NCBI RefSeq assembly: GCF_033898505.1
Contig: NZ_JAXAFK010000002.1
Coordinates: forward strand, 62,001 to 126,000
Length of the DNA: 64,000 nucleotides
Direction of reading: 5' to 3'
From: Pectobacterium carotovorum
Lineage (GTDB): Bacteria > Pseudomonadota > Gammaproteobacteria > Enterobacterales > Enterobacteriaceae
The position numbers and the translations under genes were made by a program. The notes beneath the pieces were generated by a model. The model searched no databases and had not been told where the DNA came from. It saw only the letters and a program-made list of their open reading frames with translations. Of the stretch, positions 33,574-45,734 are shown one piece after another. Numbering within the stretch: position 1 is the stretch's first letter; the number at the start of each line of letters is the position of its first letter.

Positions 33574-34248
33574 TCAGCCGCCCATGCTACGGGAAGAGCT
33601 GGAACTTGAGCTGGCGCTGCTGCGCTGCATGCTGTTTTGTTTCGCGACGGTTTCACCAAAGCCACCACGCGTGATGGTCGAGGTCGTTGCAGGCTTCGGT
33701 GCCAGTGCGGTTTTTGGCACGGTCATCGTACGGCCTGTTGTCGCGTTGCCGTAGTTTTTACCGGCAGCATCAACGAACTGACCATTGGCCGGGCTAGCTG
33801 GCGTTTTTGGACTGAACAATGGCTGCTGTGCGAAACCAGCACCGCCACCCATCATGCGACCCATCATGTAACCGGCCATCAATGGCATCCAGGACATACC
33901 GCCGCCTTGCTGAGATTCTGCTGCCATACCGGCCTGTGCTGGGGCGGGTGTTTGGGTACACTGCGCTTCGCCGAATTCCGCTACGCAATCTTCTTTCGTT
34001 GCGTATTTTGGTGCCGTTTTTTCCGCTTCTTTTAACGCATTATTGTACGCGGTGGTGCATTGGGCAGCCATAGACGGGTTAGCTGACGAACAATCATCTG
34101 CATTCTGATAGAGAGAGACGGTTTCGTCGGTTTGTTCACAGCCCGCGAGGAAAAATACGGCGCTGACGGCCAAAGCAACAGGTGCCAGACGGTGCGTTCG
34201 CCATTCCTTGCGGAACATTTCCTGATTAATATTTTTTGTACGTTTCAT
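33574..34248 (-). CDS. ygiB: YgiB, DUF1190 lipoprotein-like protein
   Basis: 224 aa from the ATG at 34248 ([12 protein letters not shown]), matching E. coli YgiB (223 aa); an in-frame extension to 34281 has no support. A hydrophobic segment ending FFLAGC suggests a lipoprotein, although the segment starts unusually late (about residue 23). Conserved [23 protein letters not shown], then a Gly/Met-rich stretch ([20 protein letters not shown]) and a Ser-rich tail. The function is unknown. It forms a pair with ygiC and follows tolC. Confidence 0.93.
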   Translation of the reverse strand: MKRTKNINQEMFRKEWRTHRLAPVALAVSAVFFLAGCEQTDETVSLYQNADDCSSANPSMAAQCTTAYNNALKEAEKTAPKYATKEDCVAEFGEAQCTQTPAPAQAGMAAESQQGGGMSWMPLMAGYMMGRMMGGGAGFAQQPLFSPKTPASPANGQFVDAAGKNYGNATTGRTMTVPKTALAPKPATTSTITRGGFGETVAKQNSMQRSSASSSSSSSRSMGG

Positions 34249-34464
34249 CGTGTTTATCCCAGAGCAAAGCATCATGGCCAATAACCAATAAGTGTGCCTA
34301 AGAATAGGGGAAGGCTGCCTGAATTTAAAGCGGCAATAGGTGTAACGGAAGGTGTCTTTACGTTGCTATACATTCTGTTGTGCAACGTTTCGCTTTATGG
34401 TGAGAGAAGACGGCTCCTGCCTTCTGGTACCGCTGCGTTATTCTGTTGGAAAGGCGTGGGGATG

Positions 34465-34488
34465 AAAAAAGGGGAACCGAAGTTCCCC
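34465..34488 (-). terminator. Terminator after tolC (minus strand)
   Basis: GGGGAAC (34471-34477) pairs with GTTCCCC (34482-34488); on the minus strand it is followed by six Ts. It separates tolC from ygiB, so ygiBC either depend on read-through or have a promoter in the 34249-34464 gap. No ygiA-like gene was recognised there. Confidence 0.85.
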
Positions 34489-34516
34489 GTCTGTATCGGT
34501 AAAAGCGGCTAGCCGA

Positions 34517-35911
34517 TTAACGCTGTGCCGAGGCGGTGGTTACCAGCGGAGCGCTGTTGTCCGTTGCGGTTGGCGTGGTGGAAACCGGCTGACCCAGTGA
34601 CGCATTCAGCGCCTGCAGGTCGGTTTCACTCAGCGTGCCCTGCGCGGATTTAATGTTTAACTGGTTGATCAGGTAATCATAACGAGCGCTGGAGAGCTGC
34701 TGTTTGGCGTTATACAGCGTGGTGGTAGCATTCAGTACGTCAACGATGGTGCGCGTGCCTACCTGATAACCCGCTTCCATTGCATCCAGAGAGCTTTGTG
34801 CAGACACTTCAGCCTGTTTGTAAGCGTTGATGCTGCTGATGGACGCAGAAATATTGTTAAACGATGAACGTACGGTCTGGATAACAGAACGGTGTGCGCT
34901 TTCCAGCAGTTCGCTGGCGCTGACATAGCTGTGCTGCGCTTGTTTCACCTGAGAGTTAGTCGCGCCACCGCTGTAAAGCGGCAGAGTGAAGTTGATTCCC
35001 ACTTTATGCTGCCCAGCGTCTGAATCGTTAAACGAATTGCTGTTATTCGTCCGTGAACCGGAATAGCGAGTATCACTTACGCCCGTTGATGCGGTGAGAT
35101 CCAAGGTCGGCATGTAGCCTGTTTCGGCGGAGCGAATCTGCTCACGCGCCAAATCCTGGCTCAAACGTGCGGATAAGAGGTTCAGGTTGCGGTTTTCGGC
35201 TTCTTTCAGCAGGTTGCTAACGGTTTCAGGTTTCTGGGTAGAGAAACGCTCGATGTTCAGACCTGCCAGCTGTGGGTAGAAGTTGCCGGTAATCTGACGC
35301 AGTGATTCCAGCGCGTTATCCAGCGTATTACGCGCCAACACTTCATTGGCCAGCACGCTGTCATATTGTGAACGGGCGTTCTGGACGTCGGTAATCGCGA
35401 CCAGACCGACGTTGAAGCGCTGTGTCGTCTGATCCAACTGGCGATAAATCGCCTGCTTCTGCGCATTGGTGTAGGACAGCGAATCAATCGCACGCAGGAC
35501 GTTGAAATAGGCGGTTGCCGTGTTCAGCATCAGGTTTTGTTGGGCTGTCTGATAGGTGACGTCTTCAATACCCGCTTGTTTTTCCTGCAACGTCAGCGCA
35601 CGCCATTTGGACATGTCGAACAAGGTCTGAGTCAATTGCAGTGAAGCGCCTTTGACATTGCTGTCGACGCCTTTGCTGTCACGGTAGCCTTTGTTATAGG
35701 TATAGTCAGCCCCTAAACCTAACTGTGGCAGTAATGGGCTGCGCGCTTGATTAATCTTTTCAAACGCGGCGTCGCGGGTCGCCGCAGAGCTGCGTAAATC
35801 AGGGTTGGTGCTTTTTGCCTGTTGGTAGACCTGTAACAGGTTTTCCGCCTGACTCATGGCGCTAAAACCGCCCAGGCTCAGACCAATCAGAAGAGGGAGC
35901 AATTTCTTCAT
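34517..35911 (-). CDS. tolC: TolC, outer-membrane efflux and type I secretion channel
   Basis: 464 aa from the ATG at 35911; the ATG two codons upstream touches the AAGGA site and is too close. The signal peptide is 22 residues (cut after SQA). Two homologous repeats carry beta-barrel and alpha-barrel segments (SLQLTQTLFDMSKWRAL; INFTLPLYSGGATNSQVKQA), as expected of the trimeric channel. It serves AcrAB-type pumps and type I protease or hemophore exporters, which matter in soft-rot bacteria. It is slightly shorter than E. coli TolC (493) at the C-terminal tail. Divergent from nudF. Confidence 0.97.
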   Translation of the reverse strand: MKKLLPLLIGLSLGGFSAMSQAENLLQVYQQAKSTNPDLRSSAATRDAAFEKINQARSPLLPQLGLGADYTYNKGYRDSKGVDSNVKGASLQLTQTLFDMSKWRALTLQEKQAGIEDVTYQTAQQNLMLNTATAYFNVLRAIDSLSYTNAQKQAIYRQLDQTTQRFNVGLVAITDVQNARSQYDSVLANEVLARNTLDNALESLRQITGNFYPQLAGLNIERFSTQKPETVSNLLKEAENRNLNLLSARLSQDLAREQIRSAETGYMPTLDLTASTGVSDTRYSGSRTNNSNSFNDSDAGQHKVGINFTLPLYSGGATNSQVKQAQHSYVSASELLESAHRSVIQTVRSSFNNISASISSINAYKQAEVSAQSSLDAMEAGYQVGTRTIVDVLNATTTLYNAKQQLSSARYDYLINQLNIKSAQGTLSETDLQALNASLGQPVSTTPTATDNSAPLVTTASAQR

Positions 35912-36248
35912 TTGCATTCCTTGTTGTGCAGCAATCTCGCTATGGTAGCGCTGTCTGTAGACGAATAATTGTCGATTCTATCAGAATCTGCCAATAGGAT
36001 AAGGTAGCTGAACGTGCCATCTTTCAGCGGAATATGTCCAAATGGTCAGGTAAATTGACCCCTTGGATGATTCAGTGCGACGTTTTGCTGTTCAGTAAGG
36101 TACCGAAAAGTGATGCGATGGATGGGAATTCCCTTCACTTCGCCGACGTCACGCCTAATAAACGTTCAAAAACAATGATGAGTATAATGACAGCGGATTC
36201 CGCCATACAATACCGGATTCCATTAATACTTGTTACAGGAGTACAGCC
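35912..36248. other. tolC-nudF divergent promoter region
   Basis: 337 bases without a gene. It includes the tolC and nudF ribosome sites (AAGGA on the minus strand, AGGAG on the plus). In E. coli tolC is controlled here by MarA/SoxS/Rob and PhoP; no box was identified with confidence by eye. Confidence 0.5.
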
Positions 36249-36881
36249 ATGGCGTCTTCCGTATCCGGTCCGGTTACTTTCACCAAAGATGATGTAGAAA
36301 TTATTGCACGCGAAACGCTGTACGACGGTTTTTTTTCGCTGGAGCGCTATCGCTTTCGCCATCGCCTGTTTAATGGCGGCATGAGCGGTGAAGTCAGCCG
36401 TGAGATCCTGGAGCGCGGCCATGCCGTAGTGCTGTTGCCTTACGATCCGGTGCGTGATGAAGTGGTATTAATAGAACAGATTCGCATTGCCGCCTATGAC
36501 ACCAGCGCGTCTCCCTGGCTGTTTGAGTTGGTGGCTGGCATGATTGAACCAGGAGAAAGCCACGAAGAAGTGGCGCGGCGCGAAGCACAGGAAGAAGCCG
36601 GATTAAGGGTTGGCCGGTGCCGACCGATAATCAACTATCTCGCCAGCCCCGGTGGCACCAGTGAACGTCTGGCGGTGATGGTAGGTGAAGTGGATACTAG
36701 AACGGCGAAAGGCATTCACGGCCTCGCGGACGAGAATGAGGATATTCGTGTACATGTTGTGAGTCGTGAACAAAGTTATCAATGGGTTGAAGAAGGCATC
36801 GTTGATAACGCTGCGTCTGTCATTGCCTTGCAATGGTTGGCGTTGCACCATGAAGAACTGAAACGCGCGTGGGTGGATTGA
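36249..36881 (+). CDS. nudF: NudF, ADP-ribose pyrophosphatase
   Basis: 210 aa; E. coli NudF is 209. The Nudix box is complete ([20 protein letters not shown], then AGL) and preceded by LVAGM; the family segment TVSYL-type [18 protein letters not shown] follows. It hydrolyses ADP-ribose to AMP and ribose-5-phosphate with Mg2+. First gene of nudF-yqiB-cpdA-yqiA; yqiB starts 4 bases after its stop. Confidence 0.96.
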   Translation: MASSVSGPVTFTKDDVEIIARETLYDGFFSLERYRFRHRLFNGGMSGEVSREILERGHAVVLLPYDPVRDEVVLIEQIRIAAYDTSASPWLFELVAGMIEPGESHEEVARREAQEEAGLRVGRCRPIINYLASPGGTSERLAVMVGEVDTRTAKGIHGLADENEDIRVHVVSREQSYQWVEEGIVDNAASVIALQWLALHHEELKRAWVD

Positions 36882-36885
36882 ATTT

Positions 36886-37317
36886 ATGAAACGTTATACT
36901 CCGGATTTCCCGGCCATGATGAGGCTATGTGAAACCAACTTCATGCAATTACGGCGTTTACTGCCAAAAATTGATGAAGTCGGTGAAATCGCGGTTTATC
37001 ACGTCAATAATGCGGTCTATCAACTGACGATTCTTGAGTCTACCCGCTATACCTCATTGGTCGAAATCAAGCAGACAGCGCCCACTGTCAGCTATTGGAG
37101 CCTGCCAATGATGAGCGTTAGGCTGTATCATGATGCACTGGTTGCGGAAGTGTGTGCCAGCCAGCAGATCTTTCGCTTCAAAGCACGTTATGATTATCCT
37201 AATAAGAAGTTACATCAACGTGACGAAAAGCATCAAATTAATCAGTTTCTTGCTGATTGGCTAAAGTATTGTTTGGCGTATGGTTCGATGTCGATACCGG
37301 TTTTCGATACCCAATAG
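36886..37317 (+). CDS. yqiB: YqiB, DUF1249 protein
   Basis: 143 aa (E. coli YqiB 140). It opens [27 protein letters not shown] and has [20 protein letters not shown] and [20 protein letters not shown], typical of the family. The function is not established. It is translationally coupled to nudF and precedes cpdA. Confidence 0.95.
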   Translation: MKRYTPDFPAMMRLCETNFMQLRRLLPKIDEVGEIAVYHVNNAVYQLTILESTRYTSLVEIKQTAPTVSYWSLPMMSVRLYHDALVAEVCASQQIFRFKARYDYPNKKLHQRDEKHQINQFLADWLKYCLAYGSMSIPVFDTQ

Positions 37318-37424
37318 ATTTCAAAGCGCAGGACGGCGACAGTCGGGCCATCAAGGGAAGCTAGCGTATTCTGCAATTTGAGAGATGACGGGTAGAGACA
37401 GATTTACGTAACCAAGGACACCAT

Positions 37425-38252
37425 TTGGAAAGCCTGTTGACACTGCCTGTGGCGAGTGGCGCCAGAGTCAGGATTTTACAAATAACGGATACCCACCTTT
37501 TTGCGGGCGAGCATGAAACCTTGCTGGGTATCAACACCTATCGTAGCTATCACGCTGTGCTGAATGCCATCAAGGCTCGGCAGGATGCGTTTGATTTAAT
37601 CGTGGCGACGGGCGATTTGGCGCAGGATCACACGCTGGAGGCCTATCACCATTTCTCGCGCGGCATTGCGCAGATCCCTGCACCTTGCGTATGGCTTCCG
37701 GGCAACCATGATTTTCAACCGGCGATGGTTGATGCGTTGGCTGAGGCCGGTATTGCGCCATCCAAGCATGTGCTGCTGGGTGACAAGTGGCAGATTATTC
37801 TGTTGGATAGTCAGGTATTTGGCGTCCCACATGGCGAGCTGAGTGAATACCAGCTTGAGTGGTTGGAACGCAGCCTGAAAAGTCAGCCTGACCGCTTTAC
37901 GCTGTTACTGCTACACCATCATCCGCATCCTTCCGGCTGTACCTGGCTCGATCAGCACAGCTTGCGTAATGCACATAGCCTGTCTGCGGTGCTGGATCGC
38001 TATCCGCAGGTGAACACCGTGCTGTGTGGGCATATTCATCAGGAGATGGATTTTGACTGGCATGGCCGTCGTTTGCTGGCTACACCGTCGACCTGCGTGC
38101 AGTTTAAACCGCATTGTACTAACTTCACGATTGATGACGTAGCGCCGGGTTGGCGCTATCTGGATCTGCTGCCGGATGGTCGCCTGGAAACCGAGGTCTA
38201 TCGTCTGTCGGGCAGCGAATTCCTGCCTGACATGGATTCGGACGGTTACTAA
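37425..38252 (+). CDS. cpdA: CpdA, 3',5'-cyclic-AMP phosphodiesterase
   Basis: 275 aa with a TTG start, as in E. coli CpdA (MESLLTLP...). AAGGA lies upstream; the rare start is conserved and probably keeps expression low. The class III cyclic nucleotide phosphodiesterase metal motifs are all present: [29 protein letters not shown] and CGHIHQ. It hydrolyses cAMP and so tunes CRP activity. Its last base is the first base of yqiA. Confidence 0.97.
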   Translation: MESLLTLPVASGARVRILQITDTHLFAGEHETLLGINTYRSYHAVLNAIKARQDAFDLIVATGDLAQDHTLEAYHHFSRGIAQIPAPCVWLPGNHDFQPAMVDALAEAGIAPSKHVLLGDKWQIILLDSQVFGVPHGELSEYQLEWLERSLKSQPDRFTLLLLHHHPHPSGCTWLDQHSLRNAHSLSAVLDRYPQVNTVLCGHIHQEMDFDWHGRRLLATPSTCVQFKPHCTNFTIDDVAPGWRYLDLLPDGRLETEVYRLSGSEFLPDMDSDGY

Positions 38253-38833
38253 TGCCCACGCTTCTTTATCTGCACGGCTTCAACAGTACGCCACAGTCGG
38301 CGAAAGCGACGGCGCTGAAAGCGTGGCTGGCGGAGCAGCATCCTGAAATTGACATGGTGATTCCACAGCTTCCGCCTTATCCGGCGGAGGCTGCCGAAAT
38401 GATGGAATCGTTGATTATGGAGCGAGCGGGCCGCCCGGTAGGTATTGTTGGTTCTTCCCTCGGTGGTTATTATGCCACCTGGTTATCCCAGTGTTTTATG
38501 CTGCCTGCCGTAGTGGTGAATCCTGCGGTGAGGCCGTTTGAGCTATTGCTTGACCATCTGGGCGAATACCAGAACCCCTACACCGGTGAACAATATGTGC
38601 TAGAGTCTCGGCACGTTTACGATCTGAAGGTCATGCAGGTTGACCGACTGGAATCGCCGGATTTGCTCTGGCTGCTATTGCAGACGGGGGATGAGGTTCT
38701 GGATTATCGTCAGGCAGTCGCGTATTACACGGCCTGCCGTCAAACTGTGGAGTCAGGGGGCAATCATGCCTTTGTCGGATTTGAGCACTTTTTCACGCCG
38801 ATTGTGAATTTCTTAGGGCTCACGACAGACTGA
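38252..38833 (+). CDS. yqiA: YqiA, alpha/beta-hydrolase esterase
   Basis: 193 aa, the same as E. coli YqiA, which shows esterase activity on palmitoyl-CoA and nitrophenyl esters. Nucleophile Ser is in [11 protein letters not shown], oxyanion region [14 protein letters not shown], catalytic Asp likely in [10 protein letters not shown] and His in [11 protein letters not shown]. It shares one base with cpdA (TAATG). parE follows after 92 bases. Confidence 0.95.
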   Translation: MPTLLYLHGFNSTPQSAKATALKAWLAEQHPEIDMVIPQLPPYPAEAAEMMESLIMERAGRPVGIVGSSLGGYYATWLSQCFMLPAVVVNPAVRPFELLLDHLGEYQNPYTGEQYVLESRHVYDLKVMQVDRLESPDLLWLLLQTGDEVLDYRQAVAYYTACRQTVESGGNHAFVGFEHFFTPIVNFLGLTTD

Positions 38834-38889
38834 ATCGCCACCTATGCATTATGGATTGAAAAACGACTCGCGAAGGTGCGGTTCGTTAA

Positions 38890-40821
<1,932 letters not shown>

Positions 40822-41009
40822 CCGTTACACGATTCACCGTACGCTCAGAAGCGGTTCGTTAACCCGTATTATTGCCTGTTTTCGAGATGTTCACTCGAAC
40901 TGCGGAAACAGGCACATTCCTCTGCTTTATCCTGATTCCGCCAGTAACCTGATCACCCAGCAACGGAGAAGCGCTGCCTCAATCAGCGTATTCAACACAG
41001 GGAGAAACC

Positions 41010-42023
41010 ATGCAATACACCACACTCGGCAACAGCGACCTCACCGTTTCCCGCATATGTATGGGCTGTATGGGGTTCGGTGACGCATCCACAGGGCAAC
41101 ACAGCTGGACGCTCGGAGAAGCGGAGAGCCGCGATATCATCCGTTATGGCCTGGAAAATGGCATCAACTTTTATGACACCGCCATCGCCTATCAACTCGG
41201 TTCCAGTGAACGCTATGTCGGCAAGGCCCTGCGCGATCTGGCGAAACGCGATGATGTGGTGGTTGCCACCAAATTCCTGCCGCGCACCGGACAACAGATC
41301 TCAGACGGGATCAGCGGTCAGCAAGCTATTGCGCAGTCGCTCGACAAAAGCCTGCAAAATCTTGGTATGGATTATGTCGATCTCTACATCTGTCATATCT
41401 GGGATTACAACACGCCGATCCTGGATGTGCTCGATGCGCTGCATCGTGCGGTGAAAGCGGGCAAAGTGCGCGCCATTGGCATTTCCAACTGCCACGCGTG
41501 GCAACTGGCAAAGGCTAATGCGATAGCGGAACGCGAAAACCTGACGCCATTCGTCTCAGTGCAAAGCCATTACAACTTGATTATGCGCGAAGATGAGCGC
41601 GAGCTATTCGGTTTATGCGCTGAAGACAATATCGCGCTGACGCCTTACAGCGCGTTGGCAAGCGGGCGCCTGTCGCGTTTGGAGGGAGTAGAGTCCCTGC
41701 GTTTAAAGGAGGATGCCTACGCCAAAGGGAAATACGATACAACGGCGGAGCAGGATCGAATCATCATCGACCGCGTGGCTGAACTGGCCGCCCGACGCCA
41801 CGTCTCAATGACCGAAATTTCACTGGCGTGGCTGCTCACCAAGGTTACCGCCCCCGTGGTCGGAGCAACGAAGAAACAGCATATCGACGGCGCGGTGAAA
41901 GCGGTGAGTTTAACGCTTAGCGACGATGAAATTTACTATCTGGAAGAATGCTACCAGCCACATAGACTGGTCGGTGTCATGGCGCAGAATACCCCGCAGA
42001 CGCAGGCCAAAAAGCAGGCGTAA
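41010..42023 (+). CDS. Aldo-keto reductase
   Basis: 337 aa (beta/alpha)8 NADPH oxidoreductase of the AKR superfamily. Catalytic residues are visible in INFYDTAIAYQLGSSE (Asp and Tyr), VVATKFLPR (Lys) and DLYICHIWDY (His). The cofactor-binding C-terminal part contains VGATKKQHIDGAVKAV. It resembles the YajO/YakC-like group of enteric aldo-keto reductases; the physiological substrate is unknown. RBS AGGGAGAAA. A LysR regulator gene follows on the same strand. Confidence 0.85.
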   Translation: MQYTTLGNSDLTVSRICMGCMGFGDASTGQHSWTLGEAESRDIIRYGLENGINFYDTAIAYQLGSSERYVGKALRDLAKRDDVVVATKFLPRTGQQISDGISGQQAIAQSLDKSLQNLGMDYVDLYICHIWDYNTPILDVLDALHRAVKAGKVRAIGISNCHAWQLAKANAIAERENLTPFVSVQSHYNLIMREDERELFGLCAEDNIALTPYSALASGRLSRLEGVESLRLKEDAYAKGKYDTTAEQDRIIIDRVAELAARRHVSMTEISLAWLLTKVTAPVVGATKKQHIDGAVKAVSLTLSDDEIYYLEECYQPHRLVGVMAQNTPQTQAKKQA

Positions 42024-42200
42024 AAGCGTTGATATGTCATTGCCGAAAACATTTTTCGGCGCTTTCATCCCTGCCGGGGCGAATAAGTCGCTTCGGCAGA
42101 GCGGTGTTTGACGTGGCAGCCATTTACAGGTGACTGCGGTATGATGCGAGTACACGATAACGCTTGGTAAATACCGAATCGACGGCAGGTGTACGCGCGT

Positions 42201-43097
42201 ATGAAAGTCACGCTTGAGGAACTTCAGGCTTTTGTGGTGGTGATCGACACCGGCTCGATCACGGCGGCAGCGGAACAGCTGGGGCAAACCACGTCGGGCA
42301 TCAGCCGGGCGCTGCGGCGTCTGGAGGACAAGCTGGGCACGACCTTGCTGCACCGTACCACGCGACGCCTCTCCCTTTCCGAAGAAGGCATGATGTTTCT
42401 TGAGCACGCCCGCGGTGTGATTCACGCGGTGGAACATGCCGAAGAGCAGGTGGTGCTGCGCCACGAGCAACCGAGTGGACGGCTACGGGTCAACTCGGCC
42501 TCGGCGTTTATTCAGCATGTGATTGTGCCTCTGGTACCGGAATTTCGCCGCCGTTATCCCAAGATCGTTCTTGAACTCAATACCGATGATTTCGTTATTG
42601 ATTTACTTGAACAGCATACTGATATCGCGATTCGCATTGGCACGCTAAAAGATTCCACCATTCATGCCCGACCGCTCGGTGCAAGCAAGCTGCGTATTGT
42701 CGCCAGCCCTGAGTATCTCCAGCAGCATGGTACCCCCAAGACGGTTGAGTCCTTGGCCGATCATATTTGCCTGGGGTTTACTCAGGTGGAGTCGCTGAAC
42801 CACTGGCCATTACAGCACGGACTTCAGGATTTCTATCCCATCACGCCTGCGCTGCTGGCATCAAACGGTGAGATATTGCGTCAGCTGGCGCTACGGGGCG
42901 AAGGGATTGTTCGTATGTCTAACTTCCTGATTCGGGATGATTTAGCGGCGGGGCGGCTGGTGCCGATTCTCACCGAAGAGACGGTGGACGCCAGCCTACC
43001 GGTTTACGCGGTGTATTACCGCAATAGCCAATTAGCGGCGCGCATTACCTGTTTTCTGGATTTCATGAGTGAGAAGCTGACGGAAAATCCGCTGTGA
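42201..43097 (+). CDS. LysR-family transcriptional regulator
   Basis: 298-299 aa from the ATG at 42201 (a GTG at 42189 is less likely). The N-terminal winged HTH is clear: LEELQAFVVVIDTGSITAAA, ISRALRRLEDKLGTTLLHRT, RRLSLSEEG. The effector domain follows (about 90-295) with QHTDIAIRIGTLKDSTIHAR. It belongs to the subgroup lacking an obvious neighbour-specific name. It sits between an aldo-keto reductase and the convergent mdaB, either of which it might control. Confidence 0.88.
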   Translation: MKVTLEELQAFVVVIDTGSITAAAEQLGQTTSGISRALRRLEDKLGTTLLHRTTRRLSLSEEGMMFLEHARGVIHAVEHAEEQVVLRHEQPSGRLRVNSASAFIQHVIVPLVPEFRRRYPKIVLELNTDDFVIDLLEQHTDIAIRIGTLKDSTIHARPLGASKLRIVASPEYLQQHGTPKTVESLADHICLGFTQVESLNHWPLQHGLQDFYPITPALLASNGEILRQLALRGEGIVRMSNFLIRDDLAAGRLVPILTEETVDASLPVYAVYYRNSQLAARITCFLDFMSEKLTENPL

Positions 43098-43137
43098 GAC
43101 GTGGCCCACAGCGGTGGATAGGCGCGTAGAACGTCGA

Positions 43138-43719
43138 TTAGGCAAAGTGTTTGTCCAGATGCTGACGGTAGTTTGCAAGATAAGCAGGGACGTCCGGTGC
43201 CTTTATCACATCGTTGCAGATGAAGGTCGGCAAGGGGGATAGCCCGATGAACTGGTTCGCTTTATGGAATGGCAGATACACGCCGTCCACGCCGACACCG
43301 TGGAAGAACTGTTCAGGGTCGTCGAAGGCCTCCAGCGGCGCATTCCACGTCAGAGACAGCATGTATTTACGACCTTGTAGCAACCCACCAGAACCGTATT
43401 TCTTGCTGGCATCCGAGCGGCTGCGGCCATCGCTGGCGTAAAGCGAGCCGTGGCCGGCGGTGAACACCTCATCGATGTATTTCTTCAGGATCCACGGCGT
43501 ATCCATCCACCATCCCGGCATCTGGTAAATGATGGTATCCGCCCACAGGTAGTTCTGAATTTCCTGTTCAATATCATAGCCGTTGTCTACGACCGTCATG
43601 CGGACGTCGTGACCTTTGTCGCGCAGGAAACTGGCGGCGACCTCGGTAAGGGTATGGTTCAGCTCGCCTTTGGAGTGAGCGAATGATTTGCCTGCATCAA
43701 TCAGCAAAATGTTTTGCAT
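43138..43719 (-). CDS. mdaB: MdaB, NADPH:quinone oxidoreductase
   Basis: 193 aa, as E. coli MdaB, with strong identity (YQMPGWWMDTPWILKKYID, GHGSLYASDGRSR, KYGSGGLLQGRKYMLSLTWN, FHGVGVDGVYLPFHKANQF). FAD-dependent flavodoxin-fold enzyme that reduces quinones by two electrons, avoiding semiquinone radicals. In E. coli mdaB is near ygiN; here it is convergent with the LysR gene, in a different setting. Confidence 0.95.
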   Translation of the reverse strand: MQNILLIDAGKSFAHSKGELNHTLTEVAASFLRDKGHDVRMTVVDNGYDIEQEIQNYLWADTIIYQMPGWWMDTPWILKKYIDEVFTAGHGSLYASDGRSRSDASKKYGSGGLLQGRKYMLSLTWNAPLEAFDDPEQFFHGVGVDGVYLPFHKANQFIGLSPLPTFICNDVIKAPDVPAYLANYRQHLDKHFA

Positions 43720-43871
43720 AGGTCTGTTCTCGAATCGGTTATCAACGAAGAGGTTGGGCGTAGTCTAGAGGAGAGAACCGTGTAGAAAAATGTGCGCTAG
43801 CGCATAACACTGTTGATTGAATATCAACAATCAGAAGCAGGATGGGGCGCGATTGAAAGAATCTAATGGGG

Positions 43872-43899
43872 AAAAGGCAAGAGAATCCTCCCTTGCCTT
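43872..43899 (-). terminator. Terminator of the PTS/aldolase operon (minus strand)
   Basis: AAGGCAAG (43874-43881) pairs with CTTGCCTT (43892-43899); on the minus strand it is followed by TTTTCCCC. It lies just after the last aldolase gene. Confidence 0.75.
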
Positions 43900-43919
43900 G
43901 TTCAGAGCGTGCGGCGTCT

Positions 43920-44783
43920 CTATCGATATAAATGGGCTTTTCCCGTTGAGCCGAAGAGCGCCATTTTATAGCGAATCACCTCTTTTGCCGCGTTGATGGG
44001 TTCCGGGTAGATGGCATTAGGATCCCACCAGGTTTCACGACTGAGGATTTCCCGCGCTTTCTGGAAATAGGCGAATTTCATGTCGCTGGAGATATTGATT
44101 TTGCCCACGCCCAGCGTCACCGCTTCGGCAATTTCGGCGTCCGGGTTGGCTGAACCGCCGTGCAGGACGAGTGGGATCGACACCCGTTGTGAGATATCCC
44201 GCAGGATATGCATTTGCAGCTCTGGCTTCAGGTCTTTGGGATAGATGCCGTGCGCGGTGCCGATGGCGACGGCTAACGTATCAACGCCGGTCCGGTTGAC
44301 GAAATCTTCCGCCTGCTCGGGGTCGGTGTAGATCACTTTGCTCACGCCACCTTCTATCGTGGTGCCAGTATCACCAATCGTACCTAATTCCCCCTCCACG
44401 GAAACGCCAACGGCATGCGCCAGCTTCACCACTTCGGTGGTGAGCGCCACATTCTCTTCATAAGGCAGCAGCGAGCCGTCGATCATCACGGAGGTAAACC
44501 CGCACTGAATAGCGCGCAGAACGTGTGCGATCGACGCGCCATGATCGAGGTGGATGACAAACGGTACGGGGCTGCGCAGCGTTCTTTCTCGCACATAGGC
44601 GAAGAACTCATCGGTAACGAATTCCAGCTCGCTCGGGTGGATAGAGATAATGGCCGGGGTATTCGTCGCTTCGGCTTCTTCCACTACGGCGCGGATAAAG
44701 CAGCTATCGGCCACGTTAAATGCGCCGATAGCGAAACGGTGTTCACGCGTGGGTTTCAGGATGTTAGTCATTGAGATCAACAT
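43920..44783 (-). CDS. Class II ketose-bisphosphate aldolase (operon copy 1)
   Basis: 287 aa. Class II (zinc) aldolase of the FbaA/GatY/KbaY superfamily. Zinc and phosphate motifs visible: VIHLDHGASI (catalytic Asp and zinc His), VEGELGTIGD, AIGTAHGIYP and VLHGGSANPD, then GVGKINISSDMK. Start at 44783 with GGAGAG upstream. It is the last gene of the operon, after an 88-base gap that contains a small CAGTGG/CCACTG hairpin. Whether it acts on fructose, tagatose or another ketose phosphate cannot be told from the motifs. Confidence 0.9.
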   Translation of the reverse strand: MLISMTNILKPTREHRFAIGAFNVADSCFIRAVVEEAEATNTPAIISIHPSELEFVTDEFFAYVRERTLRSPVPFVIHLDHGASIAHVLRAIQCGFTSVMIDGSLLPYEENVALTTEVVKLAHAVGVSVEGELGTIGDTGTTIEGGVSKVIYTDPEQAEDFVNRTGVDTLAVAIGTAHGIYPKDLKPELQMHILRDISQRVSIPLVLHGGSANPDAEIAEAVTLGVGKINISSDMKFAYFQKAREILSRETWWDPNAIYPEPINAAKEVIRYKMALFGSTGKAHLYR

Positions 44784-44871
44784 GTTATGTCTCTCCTGTG
44801 TCGGATAAAGGGCAAAGCGTTCCTATACCAGTGGAAAACCACTGATGGCGAAAGCGGGTAAAGGCGAACGG

Positions 44872-45723
44872 TCAGGCTTTGTTGGCTGAACCTGACCAAC
44901 CGAGATAATCGGCGACTACGTCGCGGCAGGCGGACTCCGTTGCTGCCAGTAAGTCGGACAGCTCCGCCGTTGGGTGCTGATGCAGCATCTGCTGCAATGC
45001 CGTTTTTCCTGCCTCAAAAACGGCCGCACCGACGTTGATTTTGGCGACGCCGTGGCGGCTGACACGGCGAATGTCGTCGACCTTGGTGCCGCTGCCGCCG
45101 TGCAGCGCTAGCGGCACGGTCGATTCTCGGTGCAGGGCTTCAAGACGTTCAAAATCAATCCGTGGCGTCACCCCTGGCGGATAAATGCCGTGGGCGGTGC
45201 CGACCGACACGGCAAGCAGGTCGATACCGGTTTGGTGAATAAAGGGAACGACGTCTTCCACCTGCGTCATTTTCACCGCGGCATCCTCTTGGTCGTAGAC
45301 GGGCGCGTCGGCGATATGACCAAGCTCGCCTTCCACACAGACGCCCGCCGTCGCGGCGATGGTCACCACCTGCTGCGTGCGCAGGATGTTTTCCGCCAGT
45401 GGATGACTGGAGGCATCGATCATCAGCCCGGTAAAACCGGCACGGAACGCCTGCCCAATCAGGCTGAATGCCGTACCGTGATCCAGACTGAGCGCCACCG
45501 GAACGGCGGCCTGCTCGGCCAGCGCCTTGACCAGCGGCACCGCGAGATGCGGCGGAAAGTGCGCGCAGTGACCCTGATACACATTAAGAATCAGCGGCGC
45601 ACGCTGTTGCTCGGCGGCGGCAATGGCCGCACGGGCAGTCTCCAGATTGAAGCAGTTGATGGCGAGCACGGCATACTGTCGTTGATACGCGTCATCAATG
45701 AGGGCTTTCATTGCGGCATACAT
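44872..45723 (-). CDS. Class II ketose-bisphosphate aldolase (operon copy 2)
   Basis: 283 aa, same superfamily as its neighbour but clearly diverged from it. Motifs: ALSLDHGTAF, VEGELGHIAD, SVGTAHGIYPPG, ALHGGSGTKV and GVAKINVG. The zinc ligands and catalytic Asp appear intact. The stop of the EIIC gene lies 11 bases upstream, so it is co-translated with the transporter. Having two different aldolases in one operon suggests two substrates, stereoisomers, or sequential steps. Confidence 0.9.
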   Translation of the reverse strand: MYAAMKALIDDAYQRQYAVLAINCFNLETARAAIAAAEQQRAPLILNVYQGHCAHFPPHLAVPLVKALAEQAAVPVALSLDHGTAFSLIGQAFRAGFTGLMIDASSHPLAENILRTQQVVTIAATAGVCVEGELGHIADAPVYDQEDAAVKMTQVEDVVPFIHQTGIDLLAVSVGTAHGIYPPGVTPRIDFERLEALHRESTVPLALHGGSGTKVDDIRRVSRHGVAKINVGAAVFEAGKTALQQMLHQHPTAELSDLLAATESACRDVVADYLGWSGSANKA

Positions 45724-45734
45724 AGCGGCTCCTG

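Noticed and set aside
34294..34512. 72-codon plus-strand frame between ygiB and tolC
   Set aside because: It reads through the tolC terminator on the opposite strand and has no ribosome site; ygiA homology not seen.
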